Below are positions 49,417 to 58,333 of a DNA stretch of 64,000 bases, in pieces (positions within the stretch are counted from its first letter, which is position 1; each line of letters opens with the position of its first letter). The translations under genes were made by a program, and so were the position numbers. The notes beneath the pieces are model-generated. The model searched no databases, was not told the DNA's origin, and saw nothing but the letters and a program-made list of their open reading frames with translations. Location: contig NZ_MCGV01000001.1 of the NCBI RefSeq assembly GCF_001705235.1, positions 806,001 through 870,000 on the forward strand, written 5' to 3'. This DNA is from Clostridium pasteurianum (lineage in GTDB: Bacteria > Bacillota > Clostridia > Clostridiales > Clostridiaceae).

Positions 49417-50994
49417 TTGAAAACTAACGATAAATGTACCACCAAAAGCATTTTATTTCACTGGCACAGTTTTAAATTTAAGTTAATTTTTGAAGGTATC
49501 ATTATAGGTATTATTACTGGACTAGTTATTGTTTTATATCGTTATATTATTGAGATTTTACTCAAATATGTGTTTCACATTTATAGTATCATAGAAAAAA
49601 ATCCAGTATTAATTCTACCATGGATTATATTTTTAATATTGATAGGTTATTTAGTTGGCTTGCTCATTAAATTTTTACCTAATATTCGCGGAAGTGGTAT
49701 ACCACAAGTTGAGGGTATTTTGCTTGGAAAACTTGATATGAACTGGCTGAAAATATTACTAGGTAAATTTTTTGGCGGAATACTTTCAATAGGTTCGGGA
49801 CTCTCCCTTGGTAGAGAAGGTCCATCAATACAATTAGGCGGTGCAATTGGTCAAGGCTTTAGTAGAATATTTAAACGTATAAAAATAGAAGAAAAATATC
49901 TTATTACAAGTGGAGCAAGTGCTGGGCTAGCTGCTGCCTTTAATGCCCCTTTATCTGGTGCACTCTTTGCATTAGAAGAGGTTCATAAAAACTTTTCACC
50001 TTTGATATTACTTTCCGCATTATCAGCTGCACTATCAGCCGACTTTGTGTCCAGCAGTTTTTTTGGTTTAAAACCTGTTCTTAGCTTTAATGGCCTACAT
50101 ATACTACCACTAAAGTACTATATCTACATAATTCCTTTAGGCATTATAATTGGAATTTCTGGAGTAGTATTTAATAAAGTGCTATTAAAGACACAAACTT
50201 TATATCAAAAACAAACCTGGCTACGTAAAGAATTTAAGATTATAATACCAATGCTTTTTTCCGTTATTATTGGTATTTTTCTACCCCAAGCTTTAGGTGG
50301 CGGTAATGGTCTTATATCTTCATTAACTGCAAACAAATTCTCTTTAATAACCTTACTTATCATAGTAATAGTAAAATTTATTTTTACTATGGCGTGCTAC
50401 GGTTCTGGTGCTCCCGGTGGAATTTTCCTTCCGCTTCTTGCTATTGGTGCTTTAGTAGGAAATATATATGGGGTATTCGTTGTTGATATTTTTCATTTTA
50501 ACAATGCCTATATTAATAATTTTATAATATTTGCAATGGCAGGTTATTTCACAGCTGTAGTAAGGGCTCCAATAACAGGTACAATCTTAATAACTGAACT
50601 TACAGGTTCTTTAGGTCACTTGCTCTCTTTATCTGTTATGTCTCTTATTGCATATATAATTGCAGATATTTTGGAATGTAAGCCAATTTATGAATCCCTA
50701 TTTGAAAATTTTCTCCATAATCAAGATAAAAAATCTCCTACGAGCAATAAAAAAGGTAAATCAATTTTGGAATTTGTAATATGTATGGGATCTATTTTAG
50801 ATAGCAAACAAGTAAAAGAAATCAATTGGCCAAAAGACTGTCTATTAGTTGCCGTTAAAAGAGGTGAAAATGAAATAATACCAACAGGTGACACCATTAT
50901 TTTTTCAGGTGACTATTTGATTGTTCTTACTAACGAGCGTAGTGTACCTAAAATAAACGACATAATTTCCAACATGGCAGGTAATAACATTTAA
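49417..50994 (+). CDS. ClC-family chloride channel/antiporter with C-terminal TrkA-C domain
   Basis: The 525-aa membrane protein has the ClC signatures GSGIPQVEG (92-100) and GREGP (132-136; E134 is the external gating glutamate), the GALFALEE region (E187/E188) and AVVRAPITGTILITELTG. The gating glutamate suggests a Cl-/H+ exchanger. The last ~70 residues form a TrkA-C (RCK_C) domain (VKEINWPKDCLLVAVKRGE), a c-di-AMP-binding type in Firmicutes. TTG 49417 follows GGAGGTG. The cation antiporter downstream has the same tail. Confidence 0.88.
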   Translation: MKTNDKCTTKSILFHWHSFKFKLIFEGIIIGIITGLVIVLYRYIIEILLKYVFHIYSIIEKNPVLILPWIIFLILIGYLVGLLIKFLPNIRGSGIPQVEGILLGKLDMNWLKILLGKFFGGILSIGSGLSLGREGPSIQLGGAIGQGFSRIFKRIKIEEKYLITSGASAGLAAAFNAPLSGALFALEEVHKNFSPLILLSALSAALSADFVSSSFFGLKPVLSFNGLHILPLKYYIYIIPLGIIIGISGVVFNKVLLKTQTLYQKQTWLRKEFKIIIPMLFSVIIGIFLPQALGGGNGLISSLTANKFSLITLLIIVIVKFIFTMACYGSGAPGGIFLPLLAIGALVGNIYGVFVVDIFHFNNAYINNFIIFAMAGYFTAVVRAPITGTILITELTGSLGHLLSLSVMSLIAYIIADILECKPIYESLFENFLHNQDKKSPTSNKKGKSILEFVICMGSILDSKQVKEINWPKDCLLVAVKRGENEIIPTGDTIIFSGDYLIVLTNERSVPKINDIISNMAGNNI

Positions 50995-51102
50995 TAAATT
51001 AATAATAATTTGTCACTAAAATACATACTATAAAATCACATTGACTTGAAGCTGAAGCTAGTATATAATTCACATAATTAAAATTTTTAAGAGGTGTTTA
51101 CT

Positions 51103-52545
51103 ATGACTGAATCTATAAGCTTTGGTTCAATATTAATAATTTCTATACTTGCATTCATAACCCCCTTAATTATATCTTCAATAAAAAAGATTAAAATACC
51201 ATTTGTAGTTGGAGAAATATTCGTTGGACTCATAGTTGGTAAAAGTGGTTTTAACATCGTGCATAGCGATATATGGATAGTCTTTTTATCAAACTTAGGT
51301 CTGGCATACTTAATGTTCTTAAGTGGACTTGAAATTGACTTCTCAATGTTTAAAGAAAATAAAGAGAGTTTTAAAATTTTGCGCACCTGTATACTGATGT
51401 TTTTTGCTTCATTAATTACAGCCTTTGCATTTTCATTTATTTTAGTTAAACTCCATATAATAAAAAATTTGTATTTTTCAACTTTTCTTTTAACTGCAAC
51501 AGCGCCAGGTTTTTTAGTACCTGTACTTAAGGAAAAAGACTTATTAAAATCCACCTATGGTCAAACTATGCTTATTTTTTCATTGTTATGTGAATTCATA
51601 TGTCTTATTTCATTAACATTAATTTCTTCTATAATTAAAGAGGGAATAAACTACAAGAGCTTTTTATTTATTTTTATATTTGCAGCTGCATTTTTAATAT
51701 ATTTCTTTATTAAAAAAAGTTACAAACGTATATTTCTTAAAATAGAAACTTTAAATGGTCTTCATATAGAAGTCAGAGCCGCCTTTGCAGTAATCCTTTT
51801 ATTAGTTTTTCTATCACATAAAACTGGAACAGAAATAGTATTAGGAGCATTTTTAGCTGGAGTAATTTTTTCTTTGATTTCTGGAAGAACGAGAGGAAAT
51901 TTAAATGAAGAACTTGACATAATCGGATATGGACTTTTAATACCAATATTTTTTATAGAAGTTGGTGTCAATCTTAACATAGGCAACATAATTACAAACT
52001 TAAAACTCATGGCTATGATTCCATTAATGCTTGTAATTTTTTATGTTATAAAATTAGTATCTTCATTACTTTTATATAACATGTTTAATTTTAACAAAAT
52101 GATATCATCTTCATTCTTACTTGCAAGCCAGCTTAGTCTTATGATTGTTGGATGTCAAATTGCTTATAATTTAAATGTAATAAATCAGCAAATATATTCT
52201 CTTCTTATAATGACCACTATATTATCATGTTTTTTATTTCCTGTAGTTTTTGATAAAATTTTTATTTATGATATTAATGAAAATAAAGAAAACTTAGGCA
52301 TAGAAAGTATATCAGTACGTGAACTTGTACTTAATAACGAAAAGCTGTGCAATAAAAAATTAAAGGAAATAAATTTTCCAAAAAACTCAAGAATATTTAT
52401 GATTATACGTGATAATAAAGAAATACTGCCAAATGGAGAAACTGTTCTCAAACAAGGTGACATACTAATACTTGGTGGGATAAAACATTATGAAAAAGAA
52501 ACATTAGAGCTGATTTGCGGCGAAAAAAATTGCGTTATAAAATAA
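51103..52545 (+). CDS. CPA2-type Na+(K+)/H+ antiporter with C-terminal TrkA-C domain
   Basis: About 12 membrane helices of the Na_H_Exchanger fold are present (PFVVGEIFVGLIVGKSGFN; LGLAYLMFLSGLEIDFSMF; a later GTEIVLGAFLAGVIFSLI). A soluble TrkA-C tail follows (SVRELVLNNEKLCNKKLKEI ... NGETVLKQGDILILGG). The ATG at 51103 follows GAGGTG. The gene lies 108 bp after the ClC gene and ends at a strong terminator. K+/Na+ export under control of c-di-AMP is a reasonable inference from the tail. Confidence 0.88.
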   Translation: MTESISFGSILIISILAFITPLIISSIKKIKIPFVVGEIFVGLIVGKSGFNIVHSDIWIVFLSNLGLAYLMFLSGLEIDFSMFKENKESFKILRTCILMFFASLITAFAFSFILVKLHIIKNLYFSTFLLTATAPGFLVPVLKEKDLLKSTYGQTMLIFSLLCEFICLISLTLISSIIKEGINYKSFLFIFIFAAAFLIYFFIKKSYKRIFLKIETLNGLHIEVRAAFAVILLLVFLSHKTGTEIVLGAFLAGVIFSLISGRTRGNLNEELDIIGYGLLIPIFFIEVGVNLNIGNIITNLKLMAMIPLMLVIFYVIKLVSSLLLYNMFNFNKMISSSFLLASQLSLMIVGCQIAYNLNVINQQIYSLLIMTTILSCFLFPVVFDKIFIYDINENKENLGIESISVRELVLNNEKLCNKKLKEINFPKNSRIFMIIRDNKEILPNGETVLKQGDILILGGIKHYEKETLELICGEKNCVIK

Positions 52546-52549
52546 TAAA

Positions 52550-52593
52550 ATAGACCAGCATCCTATTGAAAACATTATATGGCGCTGGTCTAT
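52550..52593. terminator. Terminator after the antiporter gene
   Basis: ATAGACCAGC (52550-52559) pairs with GCTGGTCTAT (52584-52593). It is shared by the convergent 76-aa gene. Confidence 0.8.
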
Positions 52594-52622
52594 ATAAATT
52601 ACATTCTTATATTTATTTAATA

Positions 52623-52853
52623 CTACTGTGGAGTAACACTAAAATATAATGAATTTCCAAAACTAGTATCTCTTATTGACTTTTTAATTACAGAACAAGC
52701 CTTTTCAGTATCTTCTAATTTACTTTCAAAAAAAAGCTTTAAGCCTTGTTTTTTTACATATTTAAAGGGTTTATCATTATCTACTTCAATATCCTCAACA
52801 ACTTTTATTACATCGTTTTGCTTTAAAGCACAATTCACTATTATCATGTCCAT
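52623..52853 (-). CDS. Hypothetical protein, 76 aa
   Basis: The frame starts at ATG 52853 after GGGAGG and encodes a small soluble beta-alpha-beta-like domain (MIIVNCALKQNDVIKVVEDI, LFFESKLEDTEKACSVIKKS, SLYFSVTPQ). The pattern resembles small conserved clostridial proteins of unknown function. It is not membrane-bound and has no obvious partner. Confidence 0.65.
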   Translation of the reverse strand: MDMIIVNCALKQNDVIKVVEDIEVDNDKPFKYVKKQGLKLFFESKLEDTEKACSVIKKSIRDTSFGNSLYFSVTPQ

Positions 52854-52859
52854 TTTCCT

Positions 52860-53036
52860 CCCTTAATTTCACTATTGTAATATACATATCCATTTTAAAT
52901 TATAACATCTATATAATATGTTTTCAATTTTTTCATAAAACCTCCATAGTAAACTTAGTTTATATTTTAAGCTGCAATACTTGCCATATTTAAAATTTCC
53001 ACTTTATTTTAAAATTTTATGTAAACGAATTTATTA
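52860..53036. other. Divergent promoter region
   Basis: AT-rich spacer of ~180 bp between the 76-aa gene and the quorum-sensing regulator. No repeat or reading frame is seen. Confidence 0.35.
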
Positions 53037-53065
53037 TTAACATATAAACTAATTAGTGGTATAAT
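53037..53065 (+). promoter_or_regulatory. Sigma-A promoter of the quorum-sensing regulator
   Basis: TTAACA (53037-53042) and TATAAT (53060-53065) with a 17-bp spacer. An in-frame ATG at 53064 lies inside the -10 and is not a start; the ATG at 53106 is. Confidence 0.75.
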
Positions 53066-53105
53066 GAATGTAAGTAAAATATTTTACAGGTTGGGAGTTT
53101 TAAGC

Positions 53106-54413
53106 ATGGGAAGAAGTTATGAAATAATAACTATTGGCACAAAACTTAAAAACTTAAGGCAAAAATACAATGTGAGGCAAGACGACCTGACAGGCGGTGA
53201 AATAACTAGAAACCTTATAAGTCAAATAGAACATGATAAGGCAAATCTCACTAAAAATGCTGCTGAAATTATATTAAAAAACTTAAATAAAATTTGCGAT
53301 AAAAAACATATATCAGTTGATGAAAGCATAGAATATTTAATGGAAGATGAAAAATCGCAAGCTACTAAAATATTGGACAAATACATAAAAGAACTTAAAG
53401 ATCTTACAGTATATAAAGATGGTAGTTTTGTTAGTAAATTAAATGCAGCTGAAAAATTTTTAATTACATGGGACTTTAATGATAAAAAAATCTCAATATT
53501 TGAATTAGCTGGAGATTATTTTTGCAGTATCAATGATTTTTATAAAAGTTCAATGTACTATGAAAAAGCTAAATCTTTAATAAATATGGACATGTCTATT
53601 AATAATACAATTCCTATTTTGAGAAAACTATCAATGGTATACTTTTATATGGGTAAATATGAAGATGATATAAAATGCTGTGATTTTTCAATAAATCATT
53701 TTAACAATATGGATGAAGAATATTATTGTATTTTCCTTTATAATAGTGCATTATGCTATATAAACTTAAAACAATATGATCTAGCTTTAGAAAGATTTAA
53801 TAAAATTGAACCTATATTAGAAAAAATTGATATGAACAAATATTACGATGTACTTATTCAAAAAGCTGTTTGTTTTGCAGACCTTAAACAATACAAAAAG
53901 AGCTTAAATTTATATTATAAAGTAATAGATTTTATTAAAGAAAATAATCCTGAAAAATACATTATAATTTTAATTAATTTATCTGATATTTACATAGATC
54001 TTTCTGATTATGATAAAGCAAGAGAAAATTTGGACTTAATGCTCAAGAACAGAAAGTATCTAAATGAAGATTTTGTTTACTTACCTGAGGTTTATTCAGA
54101 AATAGGTAAACTATACAAAAAACTAAATGAATACGAAAATTCAGAAGAATATTATTTACAAGCTTTAAAATATACAAAAAAATCAATGCGATATTATTTG
54201 GAATATGATATTTTATCTAAATTAGTAGACATATACACATGTACTAATAATCATGAAAAAGTTTTAGATACCATGAATGAGTTTTTTATTCTTTCAGGTA
54301 AAGAAGGAAAAATTAATTCATCTATTAAATATAAATTAATAGAATTTTATTTAAACACAGAAGACATACAAGCACTTAAAGAAATGTATAATTTCTGTAA
54401 AAAATTTGGGTAA
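53106..54413 (+). CDS. XRE-HTH and TPR regulator of RRNPP type (QsrR-like)
   Basis: The 435-aa protein has an N-terminal XRE HTH (IGTKLKNLRQKYNVRQDDLTG ... LISQIEHDKANLT, about residues 7-65) and then about nine TPR motifs (for example FYKSSMYYEKAKSL, YDLALERFNKIEPIL, YENSEEYYLQALKYTK). This is the architecture of RRNPP regulators that bind short linear peptides taken up by the cell. GGGAG at 53093-53097 and the promoter fix the start. A 39-aa peptide gene follows 26 bp downstream, as in the Qss systems of solventogenic clostridia. Confidence 0.9.
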   Translation: MGRSYEIITIGTKLKNLRQKYNVRQDDLTGGEITRNLISQIEHDKANLTKNAAEIILKNLNKICDKKHISVDESIEYLMEDEKSQATKILDKYIKELKDLTVYKDGSFVSKLNAAEKFLITWDFNDKKISIFELAGDYFCSINDFYKSSMYYEKAKSLINMDMSINNTIPILRKLSMVYFYMGKYEDDIKCCDFSINHFNNMDEEYYCIFLYNSALCYINLKQYDLALERFNKIEPILEKIDMNKYYDVLIQKAVCFADLKQYKKSLNLYYKVIDFIKENNPEKYIIILINLSDIYIDLSDYDKARENLDLMLKNRKYLNEDFVYLPEVYSEIGKLYKKLNEYENSEEYYLQALKYTKKSMRYYLEYDILSKLVDIYTCTNNHEKVLDTMNEFFILSGKEGKINSSIKYKLIEFYLNTEDIQALKEMYNFCKKFG

Positions 54414-54439
54414 AGTATATTACGAAAGGATGATTTAGC

Positions 54440-54559
54440 ATGTTTTTAAAAAAGCATAAACTTATACTCTTCAGCTTACTTTTAGGAGTATTATTTACAG
54501 GGATGTTATTTTCATTAAATTCCCCGATTATTTCACAAGTACCTCTTTGGGCTTGGTAA
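54440..54559 (+). CDS. Precursor of a quorum-sensing peptide, 39 aa
   Basis: ATG 54440 follows GAAAGGATGA. The product starts MFLKKHK and continues with a hydrophobic core LILFSLLLGVLFTGMLFSL, then the C-terminal tail NSPIISQVPLWAW. A basic end, a hydrophobic secretion signal and a short hydrophilic tail make the standard shape of RRNPP signal precursors. The mature peptide is likely cut from the last 5-13 residues. The 26-bp distance after the TPR regulator and the following terminator support a two-gene operon. The sequence of the active peptide is not known. Confidence 0.8.
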   Translation: MFLKKHKLILFSLLLGVLFTGMLFSLNSPIISQVPLWAW

Positions 54560-54610
54560 ATATGATAGCGTTACATTTTTATTCTATTTATTGATATTTT
54601 ATTGTACATA

Positions 54611-54648
54611 AAAATGCCAGGCAATACCTTATTACCTGGCTAATTTTT
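54611..54648 (+). terminator. Terminator of the quorum-sensing operon
   Basis: GCCAGGCAATA (54616-54626) pairs with TATTACCTGGC (54630-54640), followed by TAATTTTTTC. It also serves the convergent dehydrogenase gene. Confidence 0.9.
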
Positions 54649-54652
54649 TCTA

Positions 54653-55594
54653 TTATTTTATAACTCCAACTATGTTCATAAGTTTCTCGCCTTTAGCAAA
54701 TCTATCCAGATTATCAATACTTATATTAACAATTTTTCTCAAAGTCTCATCAAGATGAAAACTGCCTGATATATGAGGTGTAATAATAGCTCCTGGCATA
54801 TCCCACAATCTGTCTTCAAAAGGTAGAGGCTCAGGTTCTGTTACATCAAGTCCTGCCCCACTTATAATTCTATGTTCAAGGGCCTCGCACAAATCATCAG
54901 TATATATGGCGCTTCCCCTACCCACATTTAAAATGACCGCACTTTTCTTCATCAATTTAAACTTATCCATATTAAATAGATGGTGAGTAGCCTTAGTTCC
55001 TGGAAGAGATAACGCTACTATATCTACTTTAGGTAAGATTTCATCTAAGTGTTCCATTGTAAATAGTTCATCAAGATATTCTGGCTTTTTAGCTATATTT
55101 CTTTTAATACCTATTGTGTAACTTCCTAAAGCCTTCATTTTTCTAGCAAAATTTCCTCCAATATCACCAAGTCCAACCACTAATGTTGTACTTCCTTCTA
55201 TTGATGTAACGCTTCCTTCATCTCGCCACTCATGCTTTTTCTGATTTAAATAATATAAATTTAATTTCTTTTTAATTTCAAACAGCATGCCAAGCATATG
55301 TTCAGATATGGCAAGACCATATGCACCTCTTGCATTGGTAAGCTGTGCTCCCTCAGGAATCACTCCCCCATCAGAATATCCTTCTGTACCTACACTATTT
55401 AGCTGTAACCACTTGAGCTTTTTGCTACCTTTCACATATTTAGCTGGTACATTTCCAATAATTATATCAGCACTTTTTACAACTTCTTCACTAACTTTAC
55501 TCTTAGCTATAAAAATATATTCTGCTTCTGGCATTTTTGACTTAAGTTTTTCTTTTTCATCCTTATTTAATGGAATAACAACTAAAATCTTCAT
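54653..55594 (-). CDS. D-2-hydroxyacid dehydrogenase family protein
   Basis: The 313-aa protein has the NAD-binding loop VVGLGDIGGNFARKM (G-x-G-x-x-G), the catalytic Arg region VILNVGRGSA, the Glu in VTEPEPLPFEDRLW and the catalytic His in ITPHISGSF. The N-terminal domain is shorter than in phosphoglycerate dehydrogenase, as in 'phosphoglycerate dehydrogenase-like' enzymes (YfaW/GhrA type). The substrate is unassigned; glyoxylate/hydroxypyruvate or 2-oxo acids are possible. It starts at ATG 55594 after GAGGTG. Confidence 0.87.
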   Translation of the reverse strand: MKILVVIPLNKDEKEKLKSKMPEAEYIFIAKSKVSEEVVKSADIIIGNVPAKYVKGSKKLKWLQLNSVGTEGYSDGGVIPEGAQLTNARGAYGLAISEHMLGMLFEIKKKLNLYYLNQKKHEWRDEGSVTSIEGSTTLVVGLGDIGGNFARKMKALGSYTIGIKRNIAKKPEYLDELFTMEHLDEILPKVDIVALSLPGTKATHHLFNMDKFKLMKKSAVILNVGRGSAIYTDDLCEALEHRIISGAGLDVTEPEPLPFEDRLWDMPGAIITPHISGSFHLDETLRKIVNISIDNLDRFAKGEKLMNIVGVIK

Positions 55595-55652
55595 TTGATA
55601 TCACCTCTAAGATTATTATAACAATTCATCTTAAATCTTTTCACAAATATAA

Positions 55653-57902
55653 TTATATATTTTTTGTCTTCATTGCTCTCATAGAATTTAGCACTGCAAT
55701 TAATGTTACTCCAACATCTCCAAATACAGCTTCCCACATAGTACCTAAACCTAAGGCTATAATTACTAACAGAACAACCTTAACACCTAAAGCAAATATT
55801 ATATTCTGCATTACTATTTTTCTTGTGTTTTTCGCTATCTTTATAGCTGAAGCAATTTTAGAAGGTTCATCAGTCATTAAAACTACATCCGCAGCTTCAA
55901 TAGCAGCATCCGAGCCTACTCCTCCCATTGCTATACCAATATCAGCCCTAGCTAAAACTGGTGCATCATTTATTCCATCACCAACAAACACTAATTTTCC
56001 CTTTGATGTCTTCTCTTTATCAAGTAATTCTAGCTTTTCAACTTTTTCATCTGGAAGTAATTCAGCATGAACTTCATCTAGGCCTAATTCTTCAGCTACC
56101 TTAGCTCCAACTACTTTGTTATCACCTGTTAGCATTACTGTTTTCTTAACTCCAATGTTTTTTAAATCCTTTATGGCCTTTTTAGAATCATCTTTTACTT
56201 CATCAGATATAACTATATATCCTGCATACTTCTTATCCATGGCAACATGAACTACTGTCTCTATAGTTTTAGTTTCATCATATTCTATATTTTCTTCATT
56301 CATTAATTTATAGTTACCTGCCAGCACTTCTTTGCCCTTAACTACTACTTTCACACCATGTCCAGATATTTCATAATAATTTTTTATTAAACTCTTGTCT
56401 ACTTCTTTATCATAAGCATTCAATATTGAAACTGCTATTGGGTGGTTAGAATAACTTTCTGCATAAGCTGCATAAGCTATAAGATCATCCTTTGAAATAT
56501 CATCTTGATTTTTCACTTCTGTTACCTTAAATACTCCTTTTGTAAGTGTTCCTGTCTTATCAAATACCACAATTTCAACATTGTTTAAAGCTTCTAAATA
56601 ATTACCACCTTTAACAAGTATTCCGTTTCTTGAAGCTCCGCCTATTCCTCCAAAGAAGCCAAGTGGTATGGAAACAACTAAGGCACAAGGGCACGATACT
56701 ACTAAAAATGATAATGCTCTATAAATCCACTGTGAAAAGGTAGCACTTCCTGTAAAAAGAGGCGGTATTATAGCTAAAGCTAAAGCTGAAAAAACAACAA
56801 CAGGTGTATAATACCTAGCAAACTTAGTAATAAATTTTTCCGTTTCTGCTTTTTTACTGCTTGCATTTTCAACTAAATCCAATATCTTTGAAATAGTAGA
56901 ATCACCAAATCCCTTTTGCACTTCAATTGTTAAAAGTCCATTTTTGTTAATAACTCCACTTAAAATATTATCCCCTACACTTACCTTTCTAGGAACTGAC
57001 TCACCCGTTAGGGCCGAAGTATCTATCATTGAATTACCTTCAAGCACTTTACCATCCAGTGGAACTTTTTCTCCCGGTTTTACAATTATAATATTTCCTA
57101 CACTAACTTCTTCTGGGGATACCTTTTTAACATCATCACCTACTTTTAAATTAGCAAAGTCAGGTCTTATATCCATAAGTGAAGTAATAGATTTTCTTGA
57201 ACGATTAACTGCAATTCCCTGAAACATTTCTCCAAGTTCATAGAAAAGCATAACAGCTACACCTTCTGGATACTGTCCAATAGCAAAAGCGCCAATAGTT
57301 GCTACACTCATAAGAAAATTTTCATCAAATACTTGCCCTTTGCTTATATTTTTTAATGCTGTTAATACTACTTCGCCACCAGCAAGTACATAACTTATTA
57401 AATAAAGTATTAATTCTACAGAATTTGAAAACTTTCCTATGGTAGCTATCCCAAAAAGTGAAGCTGCAATAACTAACCTAATTATTTCATTTTTATTACT
57501 TTCTCCATTCTCATGTTCATGCCCATGTTCGATAATTTTCTCTTTTGAGGCATTATTTTTATTTCCAATTTCAATAACTTTAACTTCAGGCTCTATTTTT
57601 ACAATACTTTTAGATATTTCTGAAATAAATTCTTGTACATTATTTACTTTACCAATTTCTACAGTTAAAGTTTTAGTTAAGAAATTTACATTTGCCGAAC
57701 TTACTCCTTTAGTTTTACTAACCTGTTTTTCTATCTTAGCTGCACAATTAGCACAGTCTAATCCCTGAAGAAGAAACTTTTTCACTATACTTTCACTGCT
57801 AATCCTATTAGATTTAATATTAGCATTTGGGTTCACTAATTTAATATTTGAGTTTACTAATTTTAAATTACTCTTATTTAAATTCTTAATTTGTTTTTCC
57901 AT
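55653..57902 (-). CDS. cadA: Cadmium/zinc/lead-translocating P1B-type ATPase
   Basis: The 749-aa protein has an N-terminal HMA domain GLDCANCAAKIE (C50, C53), then a His-rich stretch HEHGHEHE, six to eight transmembrane helices with the metal-site motif SCPCALV, an actuator TGES, the phosphorylation motif DKTGTLT and GDGINDAP. CPC together with the N-terminal CxxC and His stretch points to Zn/Cd/Pb rather than Cu/Ag. It exports the metal. The start is at 57902 with a GGAGGGG site upstream. A CadC/CzrA-type palindrome precedes it, but no ArsR gene is adjacent. Confidence 0.9.
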   Translation of the reverse strand: MEKQIKNLNKSNLKLVNSNIKLVNPNANIKSNRISSESIVKKFLLQGLDCANCAAKIEKQVSKTKGVSSANVNFLTKTLTVEIGKVNNVQEFISEISKSIVKIEPEVKVIEIGNKNNASKEKIIEHGHEHENGESNKNEIIRLVIAASLFGIATIGKFSNSVELILYLISYVLAGGEVVLTALKNISKGQVFDENFLMSVATIGAFAIGQYPEGVAVMLFYELGEMFQGIAVNRSRKSITSLMDIRPDFANLKVGDDVKKVSPEEVSVGNIIIVKPGEKVPLDGKVLEGNSMIDTSALTGESVPRKVSVGDNILSGVINKNGLLTIEVQKGFGDSTISKILDLVENASSKKAETEKFITKFARYYTPVVVFSALALAIIPPLFTGSATFSQWIYRALSFLVVSCPCALVVSIPLGFFGGIGGASRNGILVKGGNYLEALNNVEIVVFDKTGTLTKGVFKVTEVKNQDDISKDDLIAYAAYAESYSNHPIAVSILNAYDKEVDKSLIKNYYEISGHGVKVVVKGKEVLAGNYKLMNEENIEYDETKTIETVVHVAMDKKYAGYIVISDEVKDDSKKAIKDLKNIGVKKTVMLTGDNKVVGAKVAEELGLDEVHAELLPDEKVEKLELLDKEKTSKGKLVFVGDGINDAPVLARADIGIAMGGVGSDAAIEAADVVLMTDEPSKIASAIKIAKNTRKIVMQNIIFALGVKVVLLVIIALGLGTMWEAVFGDVGVTLIAVLNSMRAMKTKNI

Positions 57903-58318
57903 GTTTCCCCTCCCAATTACTATTTATAAATTTCATTATTTACGGCCATCAATTTTTTATCAAACATATGAACATGTGAATTATTGTTCATATGTTCATT
58001 ATATGCAAATACCTTAAAATTGTCAATTATAATTTACATAAATTTTACCTTTATATTTTAAAAAGTTTTTTATAGATAAATTCTTTATCATGCAAAACTA
58101 TTATCAGTTTAATTTTAAATTTAATTTAATTTAAAAAGACATTAAAATGTCATTGACAACTTATAAATTTAGTACTAAAATTTATAAGGTATTTATTTGT
58201 AAACAAGGTATTTGTATGATAGGTGCTCATTAAAAGTACTTTGTTGTAATTATATTGCCTAAAATGAAACAAATTGTAATGTAAGTCATGCTTTTATAAT
58301 TTGTAAATATTTTTTCCG
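57903..58318. other. Divergent intergenic region before cadA and the lipoprotein gene
   Basis: Apart from the ArsR-type palindrome this 415-bp stretch is AT-rich and holds no reading frame. A GGGGGGG run at 58319-58325 marks the lipoprotein ribosome binding site. Confidence 0.4.
57965..57994. promoter_or_regulatory. ArsR/SmtB (CadC/CzrA-type) operator upstream of cadA
   Basis: CATATGAACA (57965-57974) and TGTTCATATG (57985-57994) form a perfect 10-bp inverted repeat with a 10-bp centre. A third half-site, ATGTTCAT, overlaps the right end. The TGAACA-type halves with AT flanks match metal-sensing ArsR-family sites. It lies 63 bp upstream of the cadA start. Confidence 0.75.
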
Positions 58319-58333
58319 GGGGGGAAATAGCGA

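Noticed and set aside
53064-53105. Earlier start of the quorum-sensing regulator
   Set aside because: The ATG at 53064 falls within the -10 TATAAT, so it would not be transcribed as a start.
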